A stretch of 8,342 bases of DNA, from assembly GCF_020829685.1 (NCBI RefSeq), contig NZ_JAIVFR010000240.1:1-8342 (forward strand). Reading direction: 5' to 3'. The notes beneath the pieces are model-generated. The model saw only the letters and a program-made list of their open reading frames with translations. It did not search any database and had not been told where the DNA came from. Shown here one piece after another: positions 1 through 5,990 of this stretch. Positions within the stretch are counted from its first letter, which is position 1, and the number at the start of each line of letters is the position of its first letter. A program made the translations under genes and the position numbers. Source of the stretch: Nostoc sp. CHAB 5715 (lineage in GTDB: Bacteria; Cyanobacteriota; Cyanobacteriia; Cyanobacteriales; Nostocaceae).

Positions 1-121
1 TCCGCAAGTAAAATGAGCTTTTACTTTCTCAATTGCCTGAATGTTTTCTCATTTGAGTAATTCACGCATTCATTTTGGTATATCATTGAGCCGAAAGAAA
101 AGCGATCGCACACCATAGTAT

Positions 122-409
122 GTGCCTGTATGGTTAAATGTGGCACTTCAGGGGTTAAGGTCGAAGAATATACAAGCTGATTCAGCAATTTTTAAAACGG
201 CACTTTCGTTGCTGAATCAAGTTTCTATTGAAGAGGCTTTTGTCGAGTCATTGCAGCAGGGATGGCGTAAAGTTATAGGCGCGATCGCAATTAACAATCC
301 CGAAACTGCTTTAAACTTACTTAGTGATGAAGTATGGGCGAATTTTCTCCGTCTCAATATTGTTCAAGAGACTGATTCACCCAATGATTTTGTTCTGTAC
401 CGCCCTTAA
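122..409 (+). CDS. Short hypothetical protein, possibly a gene remnant
   Basis: I do not recognise this 95-residue product. It is soluble-looking and mostly helical, with two leucine/alanine-rich stretches (about residues 24-45 and 50-70) and no signal peptide, cysteine pair or known motif. The only start near the beginning is GTG at 122, two codons after an in-frame TAG at 116-118, and no Shine-Dalgarno sequence precedes it. The frame is therefore as long as it can be, which would also suit the tail of a longer gene whose upstream part has decayed. A HIP1 site lies inside it (283-290) and another just upstream (102-109), so the base composition is native. A MITE-like element begins 19 bp after its stop. 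It could be a small real gene, a remnant or a chance frame. Confidence 0.4.
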   Translation: MPVWLNVALQGLRSKNIQADSAIFKTALSLLNQVSIEEAFVESLQQGWRKVIGAIAINNPETALNLLSDEVWANFLRLNIVQETDSPNDFVLYRP

Positions 410-427
410 CCTAGATTAATATATTTT

Positions 428-548
428 ACGGCTTATGTGAGTTGGAGTCTGGAAAGGCGTAAATACGTTAACATGGCTAAACATCTTGGCTAAACCATAG
501 CCTGAAACCCTTGCTATAGCTTGGGCGTTTTTAATTCACATAAGGCGT
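428..548. mobile_element. MITE-like element with 13-bp terminal inverted repeats
   Basis: The ends ACGGCTTATGTGA (428-440) and TCACATAAGGCGT (536-548) are inverted copies matching at 12 of 13 positions. They enclose about 95 bp with no coding capacity. Weak similarity of the ends continues a few bases inward. The element is flanked by ATTTT on both sides (423-427 and 549-553). If the ends are placed one base further in, it is flanked instead by TA on both sides (427-428 and 548-549), the target duplication of IS630/Tc1-type transposases. The interior has a repeated GGCTAAAC and a small GGCTA/TAGCC hairpin. No transposase gene is in the window, so it would need one in trans. The flanks are AT-rich, so the apparent duplications could be chance. 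Confidence 0.5.
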
Positions 549-688
549 ATTTTTCCTACTTCAAGAGGAATAACTTTTGGGAGGACAGCCAATAAATCCG
601 TCGTCCTGATTTGGTTATGAATTATCAATAAAATGATTCTTAACCTTTGATTGACTTAAAGATAGATCCAGAGATTCGTCTTATTCGA

Positions 689-718
689 TACAATTTATAG
701 GCAGAGAGAGCCGAGGAG
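689..718 (+). promoter_or_regulatory. gshA -10 box and Shine-Dalgarno
   Basis: TACAAT at 689-694 matches five of six bases of a sigma-70 -10 box. No good -35 box lies 16-18 bp upstream; a TTGACT at 651-656 is too far away. GAGGAG at 713-718 sits six bases before the GTG at 725 and decides that start. The ribosome site is convincing, the promoter tentative. Confidence 0.4.
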
Positions 719-724
719 AACAAG

Positions 725-1864
725 GTGGTTTTATTAAAAGGCTTTGAGATTGAGATGTACACTGGCACGCCTCAAGGTGAAATCGTCGGTCTCTCCGACA
801 AAATTGTTGCGGATTTGGATGGATTTATGCGGGAGCCAGATAGCCGCAACGTGGAATATATAACTCAACCATCCCATAATTACGAAAATTTATTGTGTGC
901 TTTGCTGCGTCCGAGGCGGGTGTTGCGAAACTACCTGAATCGTTTGGGCAATTATACCCTGATACCGGGGAGTACTTTATCTTTGAGTGGGAGCGATCGC
1001 TTTCTCCGTTCCGATCCAGCAAACCCCTATCATGACTACATTGAGAGTACCTACGGGACAAAAGTAGTCACCGCCAGCGTACACATCAATGTAGGCATCA
1101 GTGACCCAGAAGTATTAATGCGGGCGTGTCGGGTGATCCGTATGGAAGCACCCTTATTTCTCGCCCTCAGTGCCTCATCTCCCTTCCTGGATGGCAAAGC
1201 TACTGGCTATCACTCCACCCGTTGGGGCGTATTTCCGCAAACGCCTAGCTATGTACCGTTATTTGCCAGCCACGCCGATCATATTCAGTGGGTGGAAGAT
1301 CAACTCCTTGCTGGAACCATGCAAAACGTGCGGCATTTGTGGGCATCAGTGCGACCAAATGGCGATCGCCGTCCATACAATCTAAATCGCCTAGAATTGC
1401 GAATTTGCGATTTAGTCACAGATCCCATTGCCTTGCTAGCCATTACAGCCTTATTAGAAGCGCGTTTGTTGCAAATAATCGAAAATCCCAGCATCGATCC
1501 ATTAACCCAAAGTACCTTCTCTCCTGAAGAACTCGTCACCCTGACTGCTGACAACGAAGCTGCTGCTGCTGCTGGTAGTCTTGATGCTAATTTGAGGCAT
1601 TGGCAAGATGGCAGAAGTATCCTAGCCAGAGATTGGATTTCTGAAATGTACCAAGATGTTTGGGCGATCGCTAAACAACAAGGCTTTAGCTGTTTCCTTT
1701 CCCCTTTGCACAAAATCCTCCGCGAAGGCAATGAAGCTCAACAGTGGTTGCAATTACACGCAGTCGGTTTTGACAGCCAGCGCGTCATCACCCAGGCTAT
1801 TGTCGCCACCCAAGAACGCGAAATCGAACTCGAAGACAAATTGTGTTCGTCCCTACTGGCTTAA
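725..1864 (+). CDS. gshA: Glutamate-cysteine ligase, cyanobacterial type
   Basis: Joins L-glutamate and L-cysteine with ATP to give gamma-glutamylcysteine, the first and usually rate-limiting step of glutathione synthesis in the cytoplasm. The 379-residue length and the N-terminus match the cyanobacterial GshA family, a member of the GCS2 superfamily rather than the E. coli GshA type. Visible conserved blocks are GFEIEMYT (6-13, acidic E8 and E10), RNVEYIT (41-47), SVHINVGI (118-125) and RLELRICD (222-229); these probably form the metal and substrate site by analogy with GCS2 enzymes. A GCT x5 tract (1559-1573) encodes five alanines at 279-283 in a loop-like segment. The start is GTG, supported by GAGGAG six bases upstream. 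Three HIP1 sites lie inside. The gene stands alone: the ATP-dependent second enzyme, gshB, is not in the window. Confidence 0.95.
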   Translation: MVLLKGFEIEMYTGTPQGEIVGLSDKIVADLDGFMREPDSRNVEYITQPSHNYENLLCALLRPRRVLRNYLNRLGNYTLIPGSTLSLSGSDRFLRSDPANPYHDYIESTYGTKVVTASVHINVGISDPEVLMRACRVIRMEAPLFLALSASSPFLDGKATGYHSTRWGVFPQTPSYVPLFASHADHIQWVEDQLLAGTMQNVRHLWASVRPNGDRRPYNLNRLELRICDLVTDPIALLAITALLEARLLQIIENPSIDPLTQSTFSPEELVTLTADNEAAAAAGSLDANLRHWQDGRSILARDWISEMYQDVWAIAKQQGFSCFLSPLHKILREGNEAQQWLQLHAVGFDSQRVITQAIVATQEREIELEDKLCSSLLA

Positions 1865-1870
1865 CTCAAG

Positions 1871-2017
1871 GGGCATTGGGCATTGGGCATTGGGCATTGG
1901 GCATTGGGCACTTGTACTGAGCGAAGTCGAAGTATTGGGCATGGGTTATTCCCCTTGTCTCCTCATCTCCCTCATCCCCCTCATCCCCCACTCCCCACTC
2001 CCCACTCCCCACTCCCC
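1871..2017. repeat. Heptanucleotide tandem repeat cluster (STRR type)
   Basis: Five perfect tandem GGGCATT units fill 1871-1905, followed by a partial unit. Next comes the spacer TTGTACTGAGCGAAGTCGAA (from 1912), a sequence common between Nostoc genes. The right part has three 9-bp CTCATCYCC units (1962-1988) and four perfect ACTCCCC units (1990-2017). Short tandemly repeated repetitive sequences of this kind are typical of heterocyst-forming cyanobacteria and vary in copy number between strains. The left half is G-rich and the right half C-rich on the + strand. The block begins six bases after the gshA stop. No function is established. Confidence 0.9.
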
Positions 2018-2098
2018 TCTTCAGACAAATGGTAGATTTTTTTGGAGACACAAGCCCTTTCTATTTCCACATAAAACTTAATATTTGCTGATTTTAAC

Positions 2099-2145
2099 CA
2101 AACATCCTCTCAGACATTGTTCTGGGAGGGTTTGCGCTTCGTTTT
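2099..2145 (+). terminator. Hairpin, probable gshA transcription terminator
   Basis: CAAAC (2099-2103) pairs with GTTTG (2130-2134), and CCTCTCAGA (2106-2114) pairs with TCTGGGAGG (2121-2129) through one G-U pair. The loop is CATTGT and a two-base bulge separates the two helices, so the stem has 14 pairs. The T-run is not immediate: CGCTTC intervenes before TTTT at 2142-2145. It is therefore an imperfect intrinsic terminator, or simply a 3'-end stabilising hairpin. Confidence 0.6.
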
Positions 2146-2224
2146 AAAAATCTAATTAATGGAGGATATTTGATTATTATTAATAAAACCTATGAATCGC
2201 CTCTACCCTTTGGTAGATTTAACA

Positions 2225-2230
2225 TTGACA
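2225..2230 (+). promoter_or_regulatory. Possible trmL -35 box
   Basis: A perfect TTGACA lies 38 bp before the trmL start. The correctly spaced -10 position (ATACGT at 2248-2253) is poor, while the better TACAAT (2244-2249) is only 13 bp away. The box is therefore only suggestive. Confidence 0.25.
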
Positions 2231-2267
2231 AGAAATTTTTTTATACAATACGTAGATTATACGGTCA

Positions 2268-2729
2268 ATGCCCCAGGTAGTTTTAGTTAACCCACAAATT
2301 CCTCCTAATACAGGTAATATTGCTCGTACTTGTGCAGCTACGGGTACAGAGTTGCATTTAGTGGGGCCTTTGGGATTTGAAATTAGCGATCGCTACCTCA
2401 AAAGAGCAGGATTGGATTACTGGCCTTACGTCAAGCTGCACTATCACGAATCGCTAGAAGCCTTTAAAACCGTACATCAGCAGCGTGGAGGCAGATGCTT
2501 ATGTTTTACTGTCAGTGGAAATTTTAATTACGTCAGCTTTCAGTTTCAACCAGATGATTGGCTCCTGTTTGGTAGTGAAACTACGGGCTTACCACCAGCA
2601 ATTTTGTCAGATTGCGATGCTACTCTGTATATTCCCATGAGCCAACCGGGGGTTCGCAGCTTGAATCTCTCAGTGAGTGTGGCAATTAGCTTATTTGAAA
2701 CCCGTCGTCAGTTAGGCTATTTACAATAG
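2268..2729 (+). CDS. trmL: tRNA (cytidine/uridine-34 2'-O)-methyltransferase, TrmL/YibK-like
   Basis: SPOUT-superfamily enzyme that uses S-adenosylmethionine to methylate the 2'-OH of the wobble nucleotide, in E. coli on tRNA-Leu isoacceptors. At 153 residues it is the minimal single-domain YibK form, a homodimer without an extra RNA-binding domain. The three SpoU motifs are visible: NTGNIAR (14-20), LLFGSETTGLPP (99-110) and the knot segment IPMSQPG...SLNLSVSVAISLFE (122-144), which forms the trefoil knot and cofactor pocket. The ATG is fixed by the conserved N-terminus (PQVVLVNPQIPPNTGNIART). No Shine-Dalgarno sequence precedes it. A short upstream frame overlaps the start and might couple translation. 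A HIP1 site lies at 2386-2393. No clear terminator follows. Confidence 0.94.
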   Translation: MPQVVLVNPQIPPNTGNIARTCAATGTELHLVGPLGFEISDRYLKRAGLDYWPYVKLHYHESLEAFKTVHQQRGGRCLCFTVSGNFNYVSFQFQPDDWLLFGSETTGLPPAILSDCDATLYIPMSQPGVRSLNLSVSVAISLFETRRQLGYLQ

Positions 2730-2940
2730 TTGTTTAGCTTCGTGACCACAAGTAAATATACTTATAAAATTCCTAAATATCTATTGGACGAACGATTTAT
2801 GGCAGTAAAAATTTTCTTGATTACTTCAATAATATGTAAAACAAGATACCTAAAATTAGTTTTTTTCGGAAATTGTAGTGGAAGATACTTACAAGGATAG
2901 TAAGGTTATTATAAGAAATTTGTATATAAAACTTGGGATA

Positions 2941-3236
2941 TTGCCAAATTTGAATGATAGATTTTGATGAATCTGAAACATCCTAAATTGGGGAACAAAA
3001 GGGGTAAACCCCAGTCACATTAAACATTTGAGCGATTTTAGTTCGATCAACGCTAGAAAGCAGCCCCAAAGTAGCCGATAGATCATACGGTTGTTTTTTA
3101 GGGAATAATCAACGTAAAGTCTCGTGTTGAGAAGACTGATTGGGTAGAAATATCTTGAAGATATCTACAGTGGGGGGCATCACTTTTACAGAAGTCGCAG
3201 CAATTTAATTCTCGGCAACGACTATGGACTTGGCAA
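2941..3236 (+). promoter_or_regulatory. Structured leader RNA candidate, ydaO (c-di-AMP riboswitch)-like
   Basis: Several helices can be drawn: AGATT/AATCT (2959-2963/2970-2974), TTGGGG/CCCCAA (2988-2993/3064-3069), GGGG-TAAA-CCCC (3001-3012), and TTGA..CGA/TCG..TCAA (3028-3050). TTGCC at 2941-2945 can close the block with GGCAA at 3214-3218, or TTGCCAA with TTGGCAA at 3230-3236. The order TTGCC, AATCTGAAAC, GGGGAAC, GGGGTAAAC resembles the 5' half of ydaO/yuaA RNAs as I remember them, a family often placed before cell-wall hydrolase genes. Against this, the strongly conserved 3' block (CCGUCAGCUAACCUCGUA-like) is not clearly present; only GTCGCAGC..TTAATTCTCGGCAA (3194-3218) is vaguely similar. 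A T-run lies at 3094-3099. A structured leader is plausible; the ligand class is a guess. Confidence 0.33.
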
Positions 3237-3308
3237 ATAGTTTGTCCAGTCCCCGCGATTGACGCAAGACAAGCGCGGACAATGGTAAAAAGTAAAACGT
3301 CCTAAGTG

Positions 3309-3319
3309 GTGTGAGGAGT
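3309..3319 (+). promoter_or_regulatory. Exact complement of the Yfr1 sRNA core motif
   Basis: GTGTGAGGAGT is the exact reverse complement of ACUCCUCACAC, the near-invariant single-stranded core of the cyanobacterial small RNA Yfr1, which represses or activates mRNAs by pairing through that core. A second, seven-base match (GTGTGAG) lies at 3364-3370. GTCC 3299-3302 and GGAC 3325-3328 could pair and display the long match in a loop. Known Nostoc Yfr1 targets include outer-membrane and peptidoglycan genes, which fits the peptidase downstream. The site is about 200 nt before the start codon, so it matters only if the leader RNA extends that far upstream. Confidence 0.4.
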
Positions 3320-3428
3320 GGTTCGGACAAGTAAACACAGCAAAATTTAAGTTTTGCTAATACGTGTGAGCTTGTTTAAATCAGAGAAGCAGGTTAATCT
3401 TGCGTAAACATCTCTGGTGAATGTGATC

Positions 3429-3457
3429 TTGATCTATCATTCGTTGTGATCTAAATC
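3429..3457 (+). promoter_or_regulatory. Possible proximal promoter of the M23 peptidase gene
   Basis: TTGATC (3429-3434) and TAAATC (3452-3457) are separated by 17 bp, the standard sigma-70 spacing, but match the consensus at only four and three positions. If used, the leader would be about 60 nt and would exclude the Yfr1 match and the riboswitch-like block. Confidence 0.25.
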
Positions 3458-3509
3458 ATTAACTAGTATCCAACTGAAAAATCGAGGTCAGTTAAGCGCT
3501 AGTGATCAT

Positions 3510-3515
3510 AGGAGG
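3510..3515 (+). promoter_or_regulatory. Perfect Shine-Dalgarno fixing a TTG start
   Basis: AGGAGG lies six bases before TTG at 3522. The next in-frame methionine is residue 45, inside the membrane segment, so this site identifies the rare TTG as the true start. Confidence 0.85.
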
Positions 3516-3521
3516 TCGTCT

Positions 3522-5825
3522 TTGAAACGAGCATTGAAAAAAAGAGTAAAAGCTGTGTTGAACAATAACCCCAGCAGCGATGATGCCCCGGTAGAACTGC
3601 TAAATGTGACAAATCCAAAAGTTGTTAACCGCCGGGTGCGGACAAAAGCCGCCATGATTGGCTTGGCAATCTCTATGGGAGCAACCAGCCTTTTGGTGAC
3701 TCGACAAAGCGATCAAGCCCAAGCAGCAGTGCCTGTAGGTAGCCAAAAGGCAACTTCAACGATTCCTGCTGTTCCTGACACTGAGGTGAAATTCGCCTCC
3801 ACAAAGCTGGAGTCCCAAGCAATCTCATCAGCGAGCGTGCCGGAAAATCCTGTTATCGTGGAACCAACGGCAGTCTCACAAGTGCCTGGGCTTGAAGCTA
3901 AATGGCAAGTCGCGGCAAAGGGAATGTCTTTGCAAGTTCCTGCATCAGAAAGGTTTTCCCAAGGAACAGCAGTTTATAAAAATTCTACCTACCTGAAGCC
4001 CCAAGTGGCACAGGGATTAAACAATACCTTAGCTGAAACTAGTTTCCCAACAGTCAATAATCTGTCTGAGTCTAGTGCTGATGATGTTGGTATTGGAAAT
4101 GCACCACTAACTGCCCAGCCACAAACAGTAGCAACGTCAACCGCAGCCAACAGTGAAATAAATGCACAACTTAAGGCGCAACAACAGTTCGCACTGAATC
4201 GCTTACAAGAAAAATCGAACCGTTTAAGAAATAGTCTGGCACAGTTCCGGTCTGGGGAAACCAAAGATTTATCACAAGCTGATATGGGGTTGGCGCAACC
4301 GACAACTGTAGTTGAGACGACTGTATTAGCCCAGTCGGACGCTTCTGGCGATGCAAGCAAAGCGAACTTGATATCGAAGTTAAAACAGAAGACACAGACG
4401 AAGGCACTGACACCAGCTACACCAACAGTTATTGCGTCTTCGACTCGAACAGCCTACGAAGTTAAGCCTGGAGATACACTAGCAGCGATCGCCAGCAGAT
4501 ATAACACTTCCGTATCAGAACTAGTCAAGGCAAATAACCTCAATAATCCAAATGAACTGAAAATTAGTCAACAACTAATTATTCCTGCTGTTCAAATTGA
4601 GGCAAGTGTAGCAAGTAACCCCACTGTAGCGAGTACTACTTTTGTAGAGTCCAGCAAAACTCCAAAAGTAGCCAACTCCCCTATAAATATTGGTAGTGCC
4701 AACTCATATCTACCTACTTCACAATCACCAACTATTGCCGACAACAGTAAAATTACCGTCCCTACATCGGTAACTGTTCAGATTCAGGCAAATAGTGCGA
4801 CCGACTTAGAGACAGCCCCCACTCCTGTTACTTCTTCTGGGGTCGGTGGTAACATTCCAATGCCAACAGCTTTTGCCGAAATGCAACAGCCTAAAGCACC
4901 AACAAATAGGGTAGCAAGAGGCAACAATAACAATAATGGCCGTTTGCGGGGCTTACAAGCCGAAATTCAGAGGTTACAGCAGAAATATCGTGCTCAACAG
5001 TCTGGTAACTTAGTTGTGTCAGCAGCAGCTACCGAAACTAATAATGCTGCGACGCTCACTCCTATTTCTACCCCCAATAATTTCACTGTACCTAATGCTG
5101 CTCAACCGAATAGTGTAGCGATCCAAATTCCAGTTCCTACACCGATTCGGAGTAACTATAGCGTTCAGCCAATTAAACCTCAATTCCGTACTCCTGTACG
5201 CCCTAGCGAGGCAGTAAATCCAGAGTTCTTGCCTAATCTAGGTTCTGCTAGTCAGTGGACTCCCTCTGGCACTCCATCTCCGGTAAAGGTTGCAACGCCT
5301 TCTGGAAGAGTAAATGCTTCTGACTCCTTAGGAATGATGCAAGGAAGGACAGTTACTCCACAGGTAATACCACCTTTGGCAGCAGTTGATCAATATCTGC
5401 CCAGACCCATTGACGAACTAACGCCTCCTCCATCTACTTCAACCTTAGCTTACACCTGGCCAGCAAAGGGCACTCTCACTTCTGGCTTTGGTATGCGTTG
5501 GGGAAGACCGCACAAAGGAATTGATATTGCTAACTCCACTGGCACGCCAGTTGTCGCCTCAGCTGAGGGGACGATAGAAAAAGCTGGTTGGAACAAAGGT
5601 GGTTACGGCAACCTTGTCGAAATCCGCCATCCTGATGGCAGCACGACTCGCTATGCTCATAACAGCAAAATTCTGGTGCAACCTGGTCAGCAGGTGCATC
5701 AAGGAGAAACAATTGCTTTAATGGGTAGCACTGGTCACAGTACTGGCCCACATACCCACTTTGAAATTCATCCATCAGGTAAGGGTGCTGTTAACCCAAT
5801 AGCTATGTTACCGGAACGCGTCTAA
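3522..5825 (+). CDS. LysM domain and M23 peptidase (NlpD/EnvC-like) cell-wall protein
   Basis: A 767-residue exported peptidoglycan-binding protein that probably cleaves peptide cross-links, or activates an amidase, in the periplasm. The cytoplasmic N-terminus is very basic (KRALKKRVK, RRVRTK). A membrane segment follows at about 43-60, then AQA-A near 67-70, which could be a signal-peptidase site. Next comes a long Ser/Thr/Pro/Asn/Gln-rich linker with helical stretches near 215-245 and 475-495. The LysM domain is at 312-355 (YEVKPGDTLAAIASRYNTSV onward). The C-terminal M23 domain spans about 644-767. The metal-ligand motifs look complete: H664 and D668 (HKGID), H713 (YAH), and H744/H746 (HTHFE). 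An intact site favours a catalytic endopeptidase over the inactive NlpD/EnvC type. Translation starts at TTG behind AGGAGG. The gene ends at a strong terminator and stands alone behind a long structured leader. Confidence 0.93.
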   Translation: MKRALKKRVKAVLNNNPSSDDAPVELLNVTNPKVVNRRVRTKAAMIGLAISMGATSLLVTRQSDQAQAAVPVGSQKATSTIPAVPDTEVKFASTKLESQAISSASVPENPVIVEPTAVSQVPGLEAKWQVAAKGMSLQVPASERFSQGTAVYKNSTYLKPQVAQGLNNTLAETSFPTVNNLSESSADDVGIGNAPLTAQPQTVATSTAANSEINAQLKAQQQFALNRLQEKSNRLRNSLAQFRSGETKDLSQADMGLAQPTTVVETTVLAQSDASGDASKANLISKLKQKTQTKALTPATPTVIASSTRTAYEVKPGDTLAAIASRYNTSVSELVKANNLNNPNELKISQQLIIPAVQIEASVASNPTVASTTFVESSKTPKVANSPINIGSANSYLPTSQSPTIADNSKITVPTSVTVQIQANSATDLETAPTPVTSSGVGGNIPMPTAFAEMQQPKAPTNRVARGNNNNNGRLRGLQAEIQRLQQKYRAQQSGNLVVSAAATETNNAATLTPISTPNNFTVPNAAQPNSVAIQIPVPTPIRSNYSVQPIKPQFRTPVRPSEAVNPEFLPNLGSASQWTPSGTPSPVKVATPSGRVNASDSLGMMQGRTVTPQVIPPLAAVDQYLPRPIDELTPPPSTSTLAYTWPAKGTLTSGFGMRWGRPHKGIDIANSTGTPVVASAEGTIEKAGWNKGGYGNLVEIRHPDGSTTRYAHNSKILVQPGQQVHQGETIALMGSTGHSTGPHTHFEIHPSGKGAVNPIAMLPERV

Positions 5826-5864
5826 TTCCTAGCTGTCTATAACCAAACTATTGCCTTGGTAGTT

Positions 5865-5887
5865 GAGGGAGGTAAACTCCCTCTTTT
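5865..5887 (+). terminator. Intrinsic terminator of the M23 peptidase gene
   Basis: GAGGGAG (5865-5871) and CTCCCTC (5877-5883) form a perfect seven-pair stem with a GTAAA loop, followed directly by TTTT (5884-5887). It lies 40 bp after the peptidase stop codon and separates that gene from the tRNA gene. Confidence 0.88.
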
Positions 5888-5959
5888 GCTTTCTATTGCT
5901 TCAACAGGGATGAAAGCTGTAAGAAATTTGCAAAAATCCTAGTCTTGAGCAAATTTGTA

Positions 5960-5968
5960 TGCTATAGT
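5960..5968 (+). promoter_or_regulatory. Extended -10 promoter of the tRNA-Met gene
   Basis: TGCTATAGT has the TGn extension directly before a TATAGT hexamer (5963-5968), 22 bp before the mature tRNA. No -35 box at proper spacing is seen; TTGAGC at 5945-5950 is only 12 bp upstream. An extended -10 can work without one. Confidence 0.4.
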
Positions 5969-5990
5969 AGTAGATGATTTGAAGATATAT

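Larger units (their letters stand above)
410..724. other. Intergenic region upstream of gshA
   Basis: No coding frame is supported here. The left part is filled by the MITE-like element at 428-548. Further right are nested complementary segments: ATAAC 570-574 with GTTAT 614-618, enclosing AGGAC 582-586 with GTCCT 603-607. They could fold as a weak two-helix hairpin about 105 nt before gshA. The last 75 bases hold the probable gshA promoter and ribosome binding site. Confidence 0.5.
1865..2267. other. Intergenic region between gshA and trmL
   Basis: This 403-bp gap starts with a repeat cluster (1871-2017), then a hairpin that probably ends gshA transcription (2099-2134), then an AT-rich stretch with a GGAGG at 2161-2165. 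That GGAGG is followed by a short frame running into trmL, and TTGACA lies at 2225-2230. A long minus-strand open frame across the repeats is an artefact of their 7-bp period. Confidence 0.6.
2730..3521. other. 790-bp non-coding region before the M23 peptidase gene
   Basis: No convincing gene is present. The first 200 bp are AT-rich without recognisable signals apart from a TATAAA at 2925-2930. From 2941 onward many complementary segments could form RNA structure. They include a riboswitch-like block (2941-3236), a hairpin at 3144-3168 (GTAG + ATATC over a TTGAA loop), a GC-rich inverted repeat at 3242-3282, a perfect 7-bp hairpin at 3339-3358 (AGCAAAA/TTTTGCT), and an exact complement of the Yfr1 core at 3309-3319. 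If transcription starts near 2937, the peptidase mRNA leader would be about 585 nt. Confidence 0.6.

Noticed and set aside
1..60. Open frame from the left edge ending at TAA 58-60
   Set aside because: Only 19 codons are visible with no recognisable sequence, so a gene end cannot be supported.
1300..1731. 143-residue open frame antisense to gshA, plus shorter overlapping frames at 825-1061, 1170-1385 and 1288-1527
   Set aside because: They lie inside a strongly conserved enzyme gene, lack ribosome sites, and have compositions expected of shadow translation.
1866..2051. 61-residue minus-strand open frame
   Set aside because: It is a translation of the 7-bp tandem repeats (periodic GEWGVG and PMPNAQC segments). 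Such frames arise because seven-base repeats cycle through all frames without stops.
2799..2900. 33-codon frame starting ATGGCAGTAAAA
   Set aside because: No Shine-Dalgarno, no recognisable product, and an AT-rich stretch where such frames are common.
3309..3358. A yfr1 gene itself on the minus strand (ACTCCTCACAC with an upstream AGCAAAA/TTTTGCT hairpin)
   Set aside because: Yfr1 needs a GC-rich terminator hairpin right after the core. On the minus strand only an unpaired CACTTAGGACG followed by T-rich sequence follows, so a target site on the + strand is the better reading.
3989..4413. Antisense open frames inside the M23 peptidase gene, and another at 5530-5775
   Set aside because: They are mirror frames of the low-complexity linker and the catalytic domain, with no ribosome site and no recognisable product.
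5898..5917. GCTTCA...TGAAAGC element resembling a single CRISPR repeat (AGGGATGAAA)
   Set aside because: It occurs once, has no regularly spaced copies, and reads as a small bulged hairpin between the terminator and the tRNA promoter.
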